Shown: positions 23,538 to 33,015 of the stretch, one piece after another
How the letters are laid out: every line of letters begins with the position of its first letter
Position numbering within the stretch: position 1 is the first letter of the stretch
NCBI GenBank assembly: GCA_030704615.1
Contig: CM060734.1
Span: 21,638,001-21,702,000 of the forward strand
Direction of reading: 5' to 3'
DNA: 64,000 nt
DNA from: Takakia lepidozioides
Lineage: Eukaryota > Streptophyta > Takakiopsida > Takakiales > Takakiaceae
Translations under genes and position numbers: made by a program
The notes under the pieces: generated by a model
What the model was told of the DNA's origin: nothing
The model's input: only the letters and a program-made list of their open reading frames with translations
The model's database searches: none

Positions 23538-23592
23538 TTCATGATCATGATTTCAGGATGATCATTGACGAACTGGAGATTGGCAAGTTGGA

Positions 23593-23620
23593 GGACGTCG
23601 GCTTTCGTCTGCTCTAGGAA
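23593..23620. repeat. Short spacer between palindromes and tandem array
   Basis: The sequence here continues to about 23900 with no motif I can name. I list it only to note that nothing supported is seen before the palindrome at 23925. Confidence 0.3.
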
Positions 23621-23924
23621 AGAGAGGGAAATGGGTTCCCTGCAAGCATCTTTACTACATCTTTTTGTGCATGATGTATTGTGATCCCAAAAGAGACCAA
23701 ATCATTCACCAGGCGACACTAGGTCCTGGTGAGGTACAGACACTTTTGCAGTGAGACATTGGCAATATCGAGTAGTGTTGCATATGTTGCGATTTTTCGC
23801 AATGTCGGAAAGGGCTGCCTTGTTTGTAGAACATGTATACACAGTTCTTAAATCTAGACAAGCAGGCGATGTCTCGTCATGAAAGGTAGTTTATTTTTTC
23901 ATCGGGTTTGGTTAACGAGCCTCT

Positions 23925-23948
23925 AAAATTGAGTGCGTCAACGCATAC
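23925..23948. repeat. Dispersed palindrome, copy 8 (partial)
   Basis: AAATTGAGTGCG is followed by TCAACGCA and then unrelated sequence, so only part of the right arm remains. It lies at the start of the 120-bp array. Confidence 0.55.
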
Positions 23949-24049
23949 CACTTCTGCCCCCACCCCCAATATTGCCCCGGGCCAAGGGCAAAAAAAAAAA
24001 AAAACCATTTTTGTTCGAGGGCCTGCCAAACATGGACAAGTGTCAGTAT

Positions 24050-25480
24050 GAAAGCTCATTTTATTTTTTCACGGCCTCTACAGAAGCATTGCATAAATGA
24101 GCTTCATGATGACCATCCGTTTTTTTTTCCACTTCTTCTTGAATAACAGGCACCTGAACAAGTTTCACAATGACAGCTCATTTGTTTTCCACGTCCTCTA
24201 TACAAACAAACCCTAAATAAGCATTCATGATGACCATATGATTTTTTTTCACCTCTTCTTCAATAACAGAAACCTGAAGAAGTTTGACAATGATAGAGCT
24301 CAAGTTTTTTTTTCACCTCTTCTTCACAAACAAACCCTAATTTATTCATGATGACATCTGATTTTTATTCACCTCTTTTTCATTAACAGAAACCTGAACA
24401 AGATTGACAATGATAGAGCTCAATTTTTTTCACCTCTTCTTCACAAACAAACCTTAAATAAGCATTCATGATGACCATCTAATATTTTTTTCACCTCTTT
24501 TTCAATAACAGAAACCTGAAGAAGTTTGACAATGGTAGAGCTCAAGTTTCTTCACAAACAATCCCTAATTTATTCCCTAAATAAGCATTCATGATGACCA
24601 TCTGGTTTTTTTTTCACCTTTTCTTCAATAACAGAAACCTGAAGAAGTTTGACAATGATAGAGCTCAACTTTTTTTTTCACCTCTTCTTCACAAACAAAC
24701 CATAAATAAGCATTCATGATGACCATCTAATATTTTTTTCACCTCTTCTTCAATAACATAAACCTTAACAAATTTGAGAATGAGAGCTCAATTTTTTCAC
24801 CTCTTCTTCACAAACAAACCCTAAATAAACATTCATAATGACCATCTGATTTCTTTTTTCACCTCTTCTTCAATAACAGAAACCTGAACAAGTTTGACAA
24901 TGATAGAGCTTAATTTTTTTTTTCACCTCTTCTTCAATAACAGAATCCTAAACAAGTTTCACAAGGATAGCTCAATGTTTTATTTACCTCTTCTTCACAA
25001 AGACACCCTAAATAAGCAATCACAATGACCATGTTTTTTTTTTTCACCTCATCCTCAATAACACAAACATGAACAAGTTCCACAATAAACCGCTCATTTT
25101 GTTACACATCTTCACAAACAAAGCCTAAATAAGCTTGAAGATGGCCACCTGTTTAATTTTCACCTCATCTATATTAACAAAAACCATTGTCTGTTTCACA
25201 ATGAGGGGTCATATTTTGGGGCCTGTTCTTGCCCATCCTCATTATTTTTAACCTCTCCTTCAATATTTCATCCATCCATCATCCATCCACCATGGATGAA
25301 ATACTGGAAACGACAGATAGCTTGACAATGAGCATCCAAACTTTTCTTGCCTCTTGTTCATGCAAGAATCCCTAAGTAAGATTCATGATGACTCACCCAA
25401 CCTTTTTTTTTCACCTCTTCTTCAATAAGAAAACCTCAGTAAGTTTCACAATGACCATTCCATTCTTTCTATACCTCTTT
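24050..25480. repeat. Tandem array, about 120-bp unit, about 11 diverged copies
   Basis: Each unit joins a T-run followed by CACCTCTTCTTC, AATAACAGAAACCTGAA, GTTTGACAATGATAGAGCTC, a second T-run with CACCTCTTCTTCACAAACAA, and ATTCATGATGACCATCT. The ATGATGACCAT block recurs at roughly 120-bp steps (near 24107, 24229, 24470, 24594, 24717 and others). The last copies toward 25480 are degenerate. No frame is kept, so it is a non-coding minisatellite inside the segment bounded by the 20854/25606 inverted repeats. Confidence 0.88.
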
Positions 25481-25605
25481 TTTTAAGCGCTATAACTGCT
25501 TCCACGACAATAGGACCCTCTCTAAACAGAGGACTCGGGTATGGGGCCTGCTTTTTCCTCCACTAAACCCCTGGGCTCACACTTAGAGGGCAAAGCGTGA
25601 GCCGA

Positions 25606-25633
25606 GCTCCTGGGCTCACGCGGCTAGGCTCAC
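25606..25633 (-). repeat. Right inverted repeat bracketing copy B
   Basis: The reverse complement of this segment matches 20854-20881 at 27 of 28 positions. Further GGCTCAC and GTGAGCC words lie at 25573-25605. Copy C starts immediately to the right. Confidence 0.8.
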
Positions 25634-25648
25634 GCCGTAGCTGCACTC

Positions 25649-27218
25649 AACCATCACCAGTGTGGGAGAGGATTGTGGAGTTCCTCGGCACGGTACGTGT
25701 TGTCTTTTGCTTCTTGTCTGTTGTGGGCATGGATCGTTTCAATCCTCTTGAGCATTCCATCGCATGCTTGTTTGCAGGCTAAAATGACCAAATCCTGGGT
25801 CAACGGGAAGGAGAAGCCATATGCAGCCGAACTCATCATCTTGGACATCCCTGATGGGTTGCCAGTCCCGGATGTCCTTCCATCGGGTGCTTGTCCAGGT
25901 TGGAATGCTTTTGATGAGCGCTACTGGCGGTGGATTTTCTCCTTTTGCAATTTCTTTCTGTCCGATGCAGGTGTTTTGGTGCTCATCCAGTCCATCGACC
26001 TTCGTTGTCGCCGTGCACTTGCCAGCTATTTGAAAGCCTCCGGTATGAGGGTCGTGAAGACATGGAATTGTGTTAACAACATGTACTTGACGAAGGGGGA
26101 TCGTCCCGGAGAGATGGTAAATCTGCCTTCTCATTCCTCTTCTTGGTGGTTCTCGGATGGAGTTGCATAAGTCGCTCAAATGAATATGTAGGGGCCTGGT
26201 TTTCAAGCTTCTTAGTTCCTTGTGTATGTCATGTTCGCAGACTCGTTTGTTTGAAGCTGTTTGTCTCGTCCGAGTGCATCCATCTACGACTCTAGCCGTC
26301 ATTAGGGAGTTCGCCATACTCATGGGGGCAAGTTCATAGACGAGAGGATAGATCCTCCCACGGATGACATGCACCACAACTACGTGGATATCAACGTGTG
26401 CTTGCAAAGGGGGAATGGGGTTCCTTGGAGAGGGGCCAGGGAGAGGAGCCCGGCTTTCATTCAGACGATTGTGGAGTGCTGCACCTACACAGACGCCAGA
26501 GTTCTGGATTTGTCAATGGGCACAGGTTCGTCTCTTTAACATTCACATTTCATGAGGTTTGTTTGAGCTTACACTTTCAGTTCTTCCCACCGTTCCAAAT
26601 GTGTCTTCAATGTCTGTTTCCTTCATTGTATTCCACTGTAGGTGCCTCGTACCACGTCACAAGGCCAGTGCGCGACATCTCTTTGGGATTGAAGGGGATG
26701 CCGAGATTTATAAGAACCTCCTGATGGGTTTGGGTGGACACACTTCTCAAGTCCTTCCGAAGCCCCTACCCGCTGATATTGATACATGGGAGACTTCCGA
26801 CAAGGAGCTGGACTCCGACTTTGCCTGTGAGTAAGTTCAACCTGTGGATGCTTGCATTGTTGTTTCAATACCCAGAATCACTGTTCTTAAGGCGAAGTGC
26901 ACATGGGAGACATTCTCTTCGCTGGACTTGTGCATTGCATCATTGTGTTCAAAATGGGTTTTTGTCGACTTGTGCAGGAGTCCGCGTGCTTCCATTGACC
27001 CTCCAGGGCTATCACACATTTTTAGACTTCTTTCAAGTCCTCCTCAGTCTTACGTGCTACCTGTCTATGCGGAGGCACTCGCAGCAAGCATGTCCGTTCA
27101 TGGCACTCGCAGTCCAACAATCGACGGCAGTGGTAGAAGACGTGGTGTTGGGGCCGGAATCTTTGTGGATGACATAGCACAGGAGGTCGATACTGATTCT
27201 GATGACTGTGACACTTGA
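25649..27218 (+). pseudogene. ParB/methyltransferase-like gene, copy C (one frameshift)
   Basis: Plus-strand exons: about 25649-25692 (VWERIVEFLGT), 25778-26116, 26241-26525, 26642-26830 and 26981-27218. Exon 2 gives the motif IV position LIILDIPDGLPVPD, then WNAFDERYWRWIFSF and LSDAGVLVLIQS. Exon 3 gives RLFEAVCLVRVHP, a 1-bp frameshift near 26320, then SPAFIQTIVECC (motif X-like) and VLDLSMGTG (motif I-like). Exon 4 gives ARHLFGIEGDAEIYKNLL. The last exon gives PQSYVLPVYAEAL and IFVDDIAQEVD with an acidic end. The order matches beta-class DNA methyltransferases. The N-terminal ParB-like half is absent. It is the most complete methyltransferase-like part in the window, yet is still broken. 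Confidence 0.72.
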
Positions 27219-27392
27219 TATGAAGTTTTCTTTTGCTTTTATTCGGGGCCAATTTGGAAATGGGATGGTTGTGTGTCCCTGTTGTCCTGTTTGCAATGTG
27301 TGCGTGAGATGCAAATTCATGGGAACAGACTATCGTTGGAGATGGGGGTTGCATGGACTGCCCGGATTGTTCCTTCAATCTATTTAGTGTTT

Positions 27393-27850
27393 TGCGGAGC
27401 TCACAGGCTTGTTAGCATTGCAAAAACAAACAAACATCTTTGGTTCGGGTAGAGCATTCTCGCATCATTTGCTCGTTGGTCTCCAAACCATGCCTGCTAG
27501 AAGAATGCTTGGTAAATCCATCACGTTAAAGTCCACGTGATCAAAGATCATTCATGCATTCTCAATTCTGGTGAGCATCCATGATGGTCCTGCACATAGG
27601 GTGGTGAGTAAGAAAAGATTTCGCAAGGATCCGCTTTGGATGATATGAGTGTGCACCTGCTCACGACGTAGCCACATTTCAATGCAGGGGCTTGGTATGT
27701 TTATAACGTCTAAATGGATGCAATGGATAGTAAGGATGGATACAATGGATGTAACACAACCAGTCTGCATTCCCTGCAAATGGCTGATCAACCCGCGGTA
27801 ATAGGTGACACCTGCGGAAATAGGCCCTGTATGCATGCTGACGTGGCGTG
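27393..27850 (-). pseudogene. PPR protein fragment
   Basis: The minus strand has REQVHTHIIQSGS (near 27665), resembling the N-terminal motif of DYW-class PPR proteins, and a stretch at 27393-27500 close in nucleotide sequence to 10640-10760 (CAAACATTTGxxGxGG-type segments around the CNAC motif). Frames are broken repeatedly. It lies between copy C and a GGCTCAC-rich patch. Confidence 0.6.
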
Positions 27851-27905
27851 AGCCCGTGCTGGGCTCACGGTTTCCTGGGCTCACAGGCTCACGCCTCCGG
27901 GCTCA
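27845..27905. repeat. GGCTCAC/GTGAGCC cluster
   Basis: Four GGCTCAC words and one GTGAGCC word fall in 61 bp. Read on the minus strand it is followed by CGTCAGC, GCATG, CTATTTCCGC and ATTACCGCG, the same series seen inward of 20854 and, less clearly, 11066. It could be the right end of a larger related element. Confidence 0.5.
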
Positions 27906-28352
27906 CAGAATAGCACCCGCCCCTGTGATTTTATGTGCAGATCCGGGATGTCCAACTTGATGAGGGGGAGAGAGATCCTTGTTCATAGATATTTGCTCTT
28001 CGAGGTGGTCAGGGCTGAACTCCACTTCCTCCAGCTCTGGCGTAGAGATGAATTGCACCGGAACGGATGAGGACCCTACCCCCTTTAAAATTTATATACT
28101 CTTAAGGTTTTCATTATTATTTATCATATATCTTTATATAATATAATATAATATATAATTCTGACTCATGATAAGCTGTATTTTGATATCTTATTATTAA
28201 TAATGTATATTTTCACCACCTATTTTTTATGCAATATCATTTATACTATATAATGTATCAAATCTAACTAAAATTGATAAATCATAATAAGAAAAAACTT
28301 GTAATCATTTATTACTCAGATACATATTATATACTCAAATCAGTTTTTTAAC

Positions 28353-29057
28353 ATGGATATAGATTTTGTCTTACATTCTAAAAATCTCGAACGAGTAAAA
28401 AATTATCCATATGTCGTCGGTGATTGTTTGTTCGACTCTATTGCATTTTTATTGGAGTATGCGTATGCATCCAAAGAGTTGCGACAACAAAACATGACTT
28501 ATTTGTTACAAAATTATCAAACCTCAAATAACGATATGTTGGAGATGGCTCAAATACATTTTTCTCCAGAAATCCTTTTTGAATTACATGACGTCCATAC
28601 TTTCCAAGAATATATTGAGAGAATGGTTTTGAGTGTTGAAAATGGGGGTCTAGAAGGTGACAATCGCGCTATATTATGTTTGGCAAATTATTTGCAAAGA
28701 CGAATATTAGTTTGGTCAAATACAACAAAAACAATTATGTTATCAGCAGGCGATGAGTTTGTTTCACAAACCCCACTTCAAATACTTTTCTCTACTTCTC
28801 CTACTTTGTCAAGTGAAAGTGGTTATTACGAGCCGATCATCTCTCGTCTCTCAACATCGAGTCCCATATGTGAGGATATGTCAATAGTGATCCCAACACA
28901 TACTCAAAATGACACCCATCAAAACTGTAATCGCAATTGTTTAGAAGTTCCTCTAAACATTGCAAACCATGTGACAACCACTAATTTCCAATTATCTATA
29001 GACAATGATGAATGTATGAACGTTCATACTAAATCAATACGTTTTATCTATTCATGA
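28353..29057 (+). CDS. OTU-like cysteine protease domain of the Helentron
   Basis: The 234-codon frame starts MDIDFVLHSKN. It has the OTU catalytic Asp/Cys block (VVGDCLFDSIAFLL, residues 22-35), then helices and LCLANYLQRRILVW. The C-terminal catalytic His block, usually HYxPI-like, reads GYYEPI here, so the His appears replaced by Tyr. OTU enzymes cleave ubiquitin-type isopeptide bonds. In Helitrons the domain's role is unclear. The next frame begins 7 bp after this stop and is probably part of the same original polyprotein. Confidence 0.72.
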   Translation: MDIDFVLHSKNLERVKNYPYVVGDCLFDSIAFLLEYAYASKELRQQNMTYLLQNYQTSNNDMLEMAQIHFSPEILFELHDVHTFQEYIERMVLSVENGGLEGDNRAILCLANYLQRRILVWSNTTKTIMLSAGDEFVSQTPLQILFSTSPTLSSESGYYEPIISRLSTSSPICEDMSIVIPTHTQNDTHQNCNRNCLEVPLNIANHVTTTNFQLSIDNDECMNVHTKSIRFIYS

Positions 29058-29064
29058 CAATATC

Positions 29065-30186
29065 ATGTTTAATTTAATGGAAAATTATCCTTCTTCCACT
29101 CTCAAACACATAGCAGAAATTTTTGCAATACAACAAATGAATTTACAACTATCGTTCTCTCAAATCTACTCTCACCTAAAGTATATCATCCAAAAACGAC
29201 GAAATGCTGCAAAACATATTGATAGTTCAATAACACAACTTGACAATATGCCAAACACTGTACAACCAAGTTACGAGAACTCTGCCTCCACTCCAAATTC
29301 AATCTCAAATGTTGAAAAAGAAATTAGTTCGAACTCATCAGATAATCATAAATACCAATATACTGAAAAATTGCTTGATATTCCAATACATCCATGCATA
29401 TGTTGTCATAGATTATGTTTCAAAAACCAAATATCCAAACTTACAAAAAAATTCAAAGAAAAACTTAATATTTATAATTCTGAAAAAATTGATATTACAA
29501 ATAATACAAACGAACAAATATTTATATGTCGAAGTTGTAAATTACTACTAGCTAAGGATGAAATTCCTAAATACCAAGTACCAAGTCAAATATCACTCAA
29601 TAAATCGATAGATTTTGTTCATAAATTAAGCCAGTTAGAAGAAAGACTAATAGCACCGCGTATTGCTTTTGCACAAATATATCAATTACAAGGGTATGGA
29701 CAGTACGGACTCTATGGTAGTATAATTAATGTTCCATCTAATGTAAATCAAACACAAATGGTTTTACCTCGTCTACCGCATGACGAGGCTACAATTGGTT
29801 TGCTTCTAAAACGTCGTCTCGAATACAAATCTTCGTACTTATCAGGCAATGTTCGTCCTAACTCTATCATGGGTGCTTTGTATGATCTCGTCAATACACC
29901 ATTATACATAGAAAATCATGTCACTATTCGTCCACAATGGTCAAGTCTATTTGCCACATCTCAACAAACACAAGAACAACTATCAACAGACGATTGCGAT
30001 CTTCCAATAGACTTTCAAGAACATTCCACAGACAATTTCGAAGAAGTAGAAGAAATTGTAGTAACCGATACATTAGTTCAAAATATCCTAAATTCTGAAC
30101 AAATTCAAATATTTGAAGATGATATTTTGACTGTCGCACCTAGTCAAAGATTTCAAACCATTGGGTCTTTTCTACGACACCTATAG
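29065..30186 (+). CDS. Helentron N-terminal region with DUF6570-like domain
   Basis: The frame contains paired Cys motifs (HPCICCHRLC near residues 110-119 and CRSCKLLL near 153-160). It then has LSQLEERLIAPRIAFAQIYQ and NQTQMVLPRLPHDE, the DUF6570 pattern found upstream of Rep in many OTU Helitrons. An acidic tail follows. A frameshift near 30165-30170 separates it from 30161-30478, which continues into the Rep region. Confidence 0.72.
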   Translation: MFNLMENYPSSTLKHIAEIFAIQQMNLQLSFSQIYSHLKYIIQKRRNAAKHIDSSITQLDNMPNTVQPSYENSASTPNSISNVEKEISSNSSDNHKYQYTEKLLDIPIHPCICCHRLCFKNQISKLTKKFKEKLNIYNSEKIDITNNTNEQIFICRSCKLLLAKDEIPKYQVPSQISLNKSIDFVHKLSQLEERLIAPRIAFAQIYQLQGYGQYGLYGSIINVPSNVNQTQMVLPRLPHDEATIGLLLKRRLEYKSSYLSGNVRPNSIMGALYDLVNTPLYIENHVTIRPQWSSLFATSQQTQEQLSTDDCDLPIDFQEHSTDNFEEVEEIVVTDTLVQNILNSEQIQIFEDDILTVAPSQRFQTIGSFLRHL

Positions 30187-30475
30187 CAAAGAATTAAATT
30201 TTCCAACTCTATTTTTTGGTTTTTCTCGTCAAAAATCTAATTGTTCGAAATTATCTTATCAAGCAATAGCAAAATGGGAACTCTTGCATAAATACCACAA
30301 TTTCGCCGCTCACATTCCTAACCTATTTTTCAAAGCAATTAAAGTAATAATATATGCAGTTACGTCATCATCTTGGATACGCATTCGGAAAGCCAAACTT
30401 CAAGGTAGACAATTAAAAGCACAAGAACTAACTAACAAACCTAATTTAGATAAATTATTGCATTCAGATTTGGGT

Positions 30476-31420
30476 TAAGGTAGTGGCATCTATAAGTGTG
30501 CATTTAAGCAGTGTGCACTGCTCAAAGGGTGCAGTGTCTCAAAAATTACATGAGCAGAATAGCAAATGAAGCAACAATAACTTGTGCAAAGCACATAATT
30601 TTCCAATCACGGATATATTATATATGAATTATCAAAGTCAAACTACATATTATCCCACTTCTGCTCAGTAGGTCCCTCCTGTAATGCCATATATTCATCC
30701 CTGATATGTGCTTACAGGTGCTTAAATGCACAAGGTGTGCACCTACACCTTTATCAAAGAATTACCAAAACCAGGCCATGTGTGGGCCCATAAGTACGTG
30801 CCTCCCAACGCGGAATTCGACGCACCTATCGATGGAAGGACCCATAGCTTTCCCTGCATGGATGATGACCTCTGCAAAATCTAACCATACACGGAGAAGT
30901 AGGACCCCTAAGTCTGCCCTGGCACCTGAGTTGACCTACATCTTCTAAGACATGGCCATCCCAGAACCCTAAACTAGCCGACCTCGTGGAGAGAGCTGGA
31001 AGACTCGACGGCTCCTTCATTTCCCATTCTCCCGTAAACTGAAGCATGATAAAAGTGTGCACCGTAGCAGTATCTAAAGTGAGCCATGCATCCCATTTGC
31101 ATTCATGCTTGGCCGCTGTATTAACCGGCCATTGTCCCGAAATACCCGCCTCCACTTTAAAAAACGAATGGGGAATTTGAAATGAGAATCACTAGGTGGC
31201 TGTGTAGTTAGCTTCACTAACCCACCATTAATTAAGCCCCTCGTACTCCCAAAACACTCTAGGCTGTACCTAATCCAAAACAATAATTAACCTTGAATTG
31301 CCTCCATTGCAAAGGTGCACATTGCAAAAGTGCAAAGTACTGGGATGAAAGCAGTGACTTCATTCATCAAAAATAGGGGACAGATAAAGGCAACGCACAC
31401 TTCTAGATGCCACTACCTTA
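30476..31420. mobile_element. 941-bp TIR element inserted in the Helentron (TA duplication)
   Basis: The element spans 30478-31418. Its ends are inverted repeats AGGTAGTGGCATCTA (left) and the complement at 31404-31418, extending about 26 bp with one or two mismatches. It is flanked by TA on both sides (30476-30477 and 31419-31420). Removing it and one TA joins DLG to YRDLEK in frame, restoring the usual Helitron order. Internal base composition is like the host, not the AT-rich Helentron. No transposase is seen, so it is a non-autonomous Tc1/mariner-like (TA-target) element. Confidence 0.9.
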
Positions 31421-32700
31421 TAGAGATTTAGAAAAACTACGAACATCACCTAATTATTTGGCTCGGTTACGCAAAGATGCTTTCGCAATGATTCGACAAT
31501 TAGGACCGCCTACATTTTTTGTCATATTCACAAGCGCAGAAAACAAATGGCAACCATTATTAAAAGCTTTACATATACTCAATCACGAAAGACTAGAAAT
31601 TCCTAATAGCATAGATCATTTAGAACCTAAACATGTCGCTGAATTGATTCGATTAGATCTCGTTACTTGTGCACGTTACTACGATCACAGAATGGGAGCA
31701 TTTAGAGATTTATGTAAAAAAGATCCAAGTATTTTTGGTCTCGTACAAGACTACTTTTTTGTCACTGAATTTCAAAGCAGAGGAGGTGAACATGACCACG
31801 GTATGTTATGGATAGCAAATGCACCAATCTATGGCAAAAATAGTAATGACGAAATCACAACCTTCATAAAAAATTATATTACATGTGACATGATCTTCTT
31901 GCACTTACTTTACGCGAAGCTCAAATACATCGACACAAACGAACTTGTAGGAAAAAAAATCAAGCGGTATGTCGTTTTCATTATCCATTACCTACCATGC
32001 ATTCAACTGTGATTTTAGAACCTTTTCAACACGACTTGGATAACAATATTACAAGACGATATGCAAAAATAGCAAACGATATATTTGATACACTAAATAA
32101 AATGGATGCTAATACAAATATTTCATTCGACGAATTTATTGCGTTATTTAATTTAGAAATGGACACATATATAAGAATTTTGCGGGGTCGATTGAAAAAA
32201 CCAACAATATTTTTAAAAATAGCATGTAAAGATATTCGTACAAATGCTTTTAGTAATCAGGCGGGCAATCTTTGGTAAGCCAATAGTGACACACAATTTA
32301 TACTCAATCCATATGCTGCAGCAAGTTATTGTACATCTTAGCTAACAAAAGTGGACAAAACTATTATAAACGAATTTCGAATTATAATAAATAAATGTGT
32401 CAATGATCAAGTTGATGCTAATGTAAGAATTCGTAAGATGGGTAATGCATTTTTGAATGCTCAACATATGTCAGCTCAATTAGCAGCATGCATTGTGTTG
32501 TCAATACCCCTTTATCATGCATCTCGAACTTTTAGATTCATAAATACATCCCCATCACAATAATGTGCATTTGTATTAAAACCCGATAAAATACTACAAA
32601 AACTTCCACTTAATTCTACTGATATTAAATGTGCATCTCCTATTGATAAATATATTGATCGTCCAAATACAATGCAGAACGTAGCTTTGGCATAATTTAT
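31421..32700 (+). pseudogene. Helentron Rep (HUH) domain, interrupted
   Basis: The frame continues from before the TIR element: LEKLRTSPNYLARLRKDAF, PPTFFVIFTSAENKW, then VTEFQSRGGEHDHGMLW, which carries the His-x-His pair of the Rep metal site. A frameshift near 31900 leads to CRFHYPLPTM. After that FQHDLDNNITRRYAKIAND and NPYAAASYC follow. Stops lie at about 32276, 32339, 32561 and 32692. This domain would nick and join single strands during rolling-circle transposition. It is inactive as it stands. Confidence 0.78.
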
Positions 32701-33015
32701 TGCCGATCACAACTTAGGAAACAAAAAGACTCGTCGCAAAAAATCACATATCATTCGATACGTCCACTATAATGAGCACCGTGATCTTGAATTTTTTTGT
32801 CGAGAACAATTACTATTATTTCATCCGTTTCAAAACACTAAAGAATCACAAAAACATAACCATGCAACTTGGCATGATGCATATCTTGCTCATAAATCAT
32901 CTATATTACTTACTCGGAAGAAAATTATATTTACTTTTGTGGAAGATAACCTAACGGATTGGACACATTTAGAATCAAAAGCTCATGAATTAGCAAAACA
33001 TAATAACATATATGG

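Larger units (their letters stand above)
23323..23600. repeat. Poly-T and poly-C tracts at the break of copy B
   Basis: A T-rich run (23326-23350), a C run (23358-23368) and a long C run (23488-23507) separate two copies of the covarying palindrome. The coding part of copy B stops exactly at the first run. The homopolymers could be real or could mark an assembly weak spot. Confidence 0.7.

Noticed and set aside
24050-25480. CRISPR-like array
   Set aside because: The whole 120-bp unit repeats with no unique spacers, and the genome is eukaryotic.
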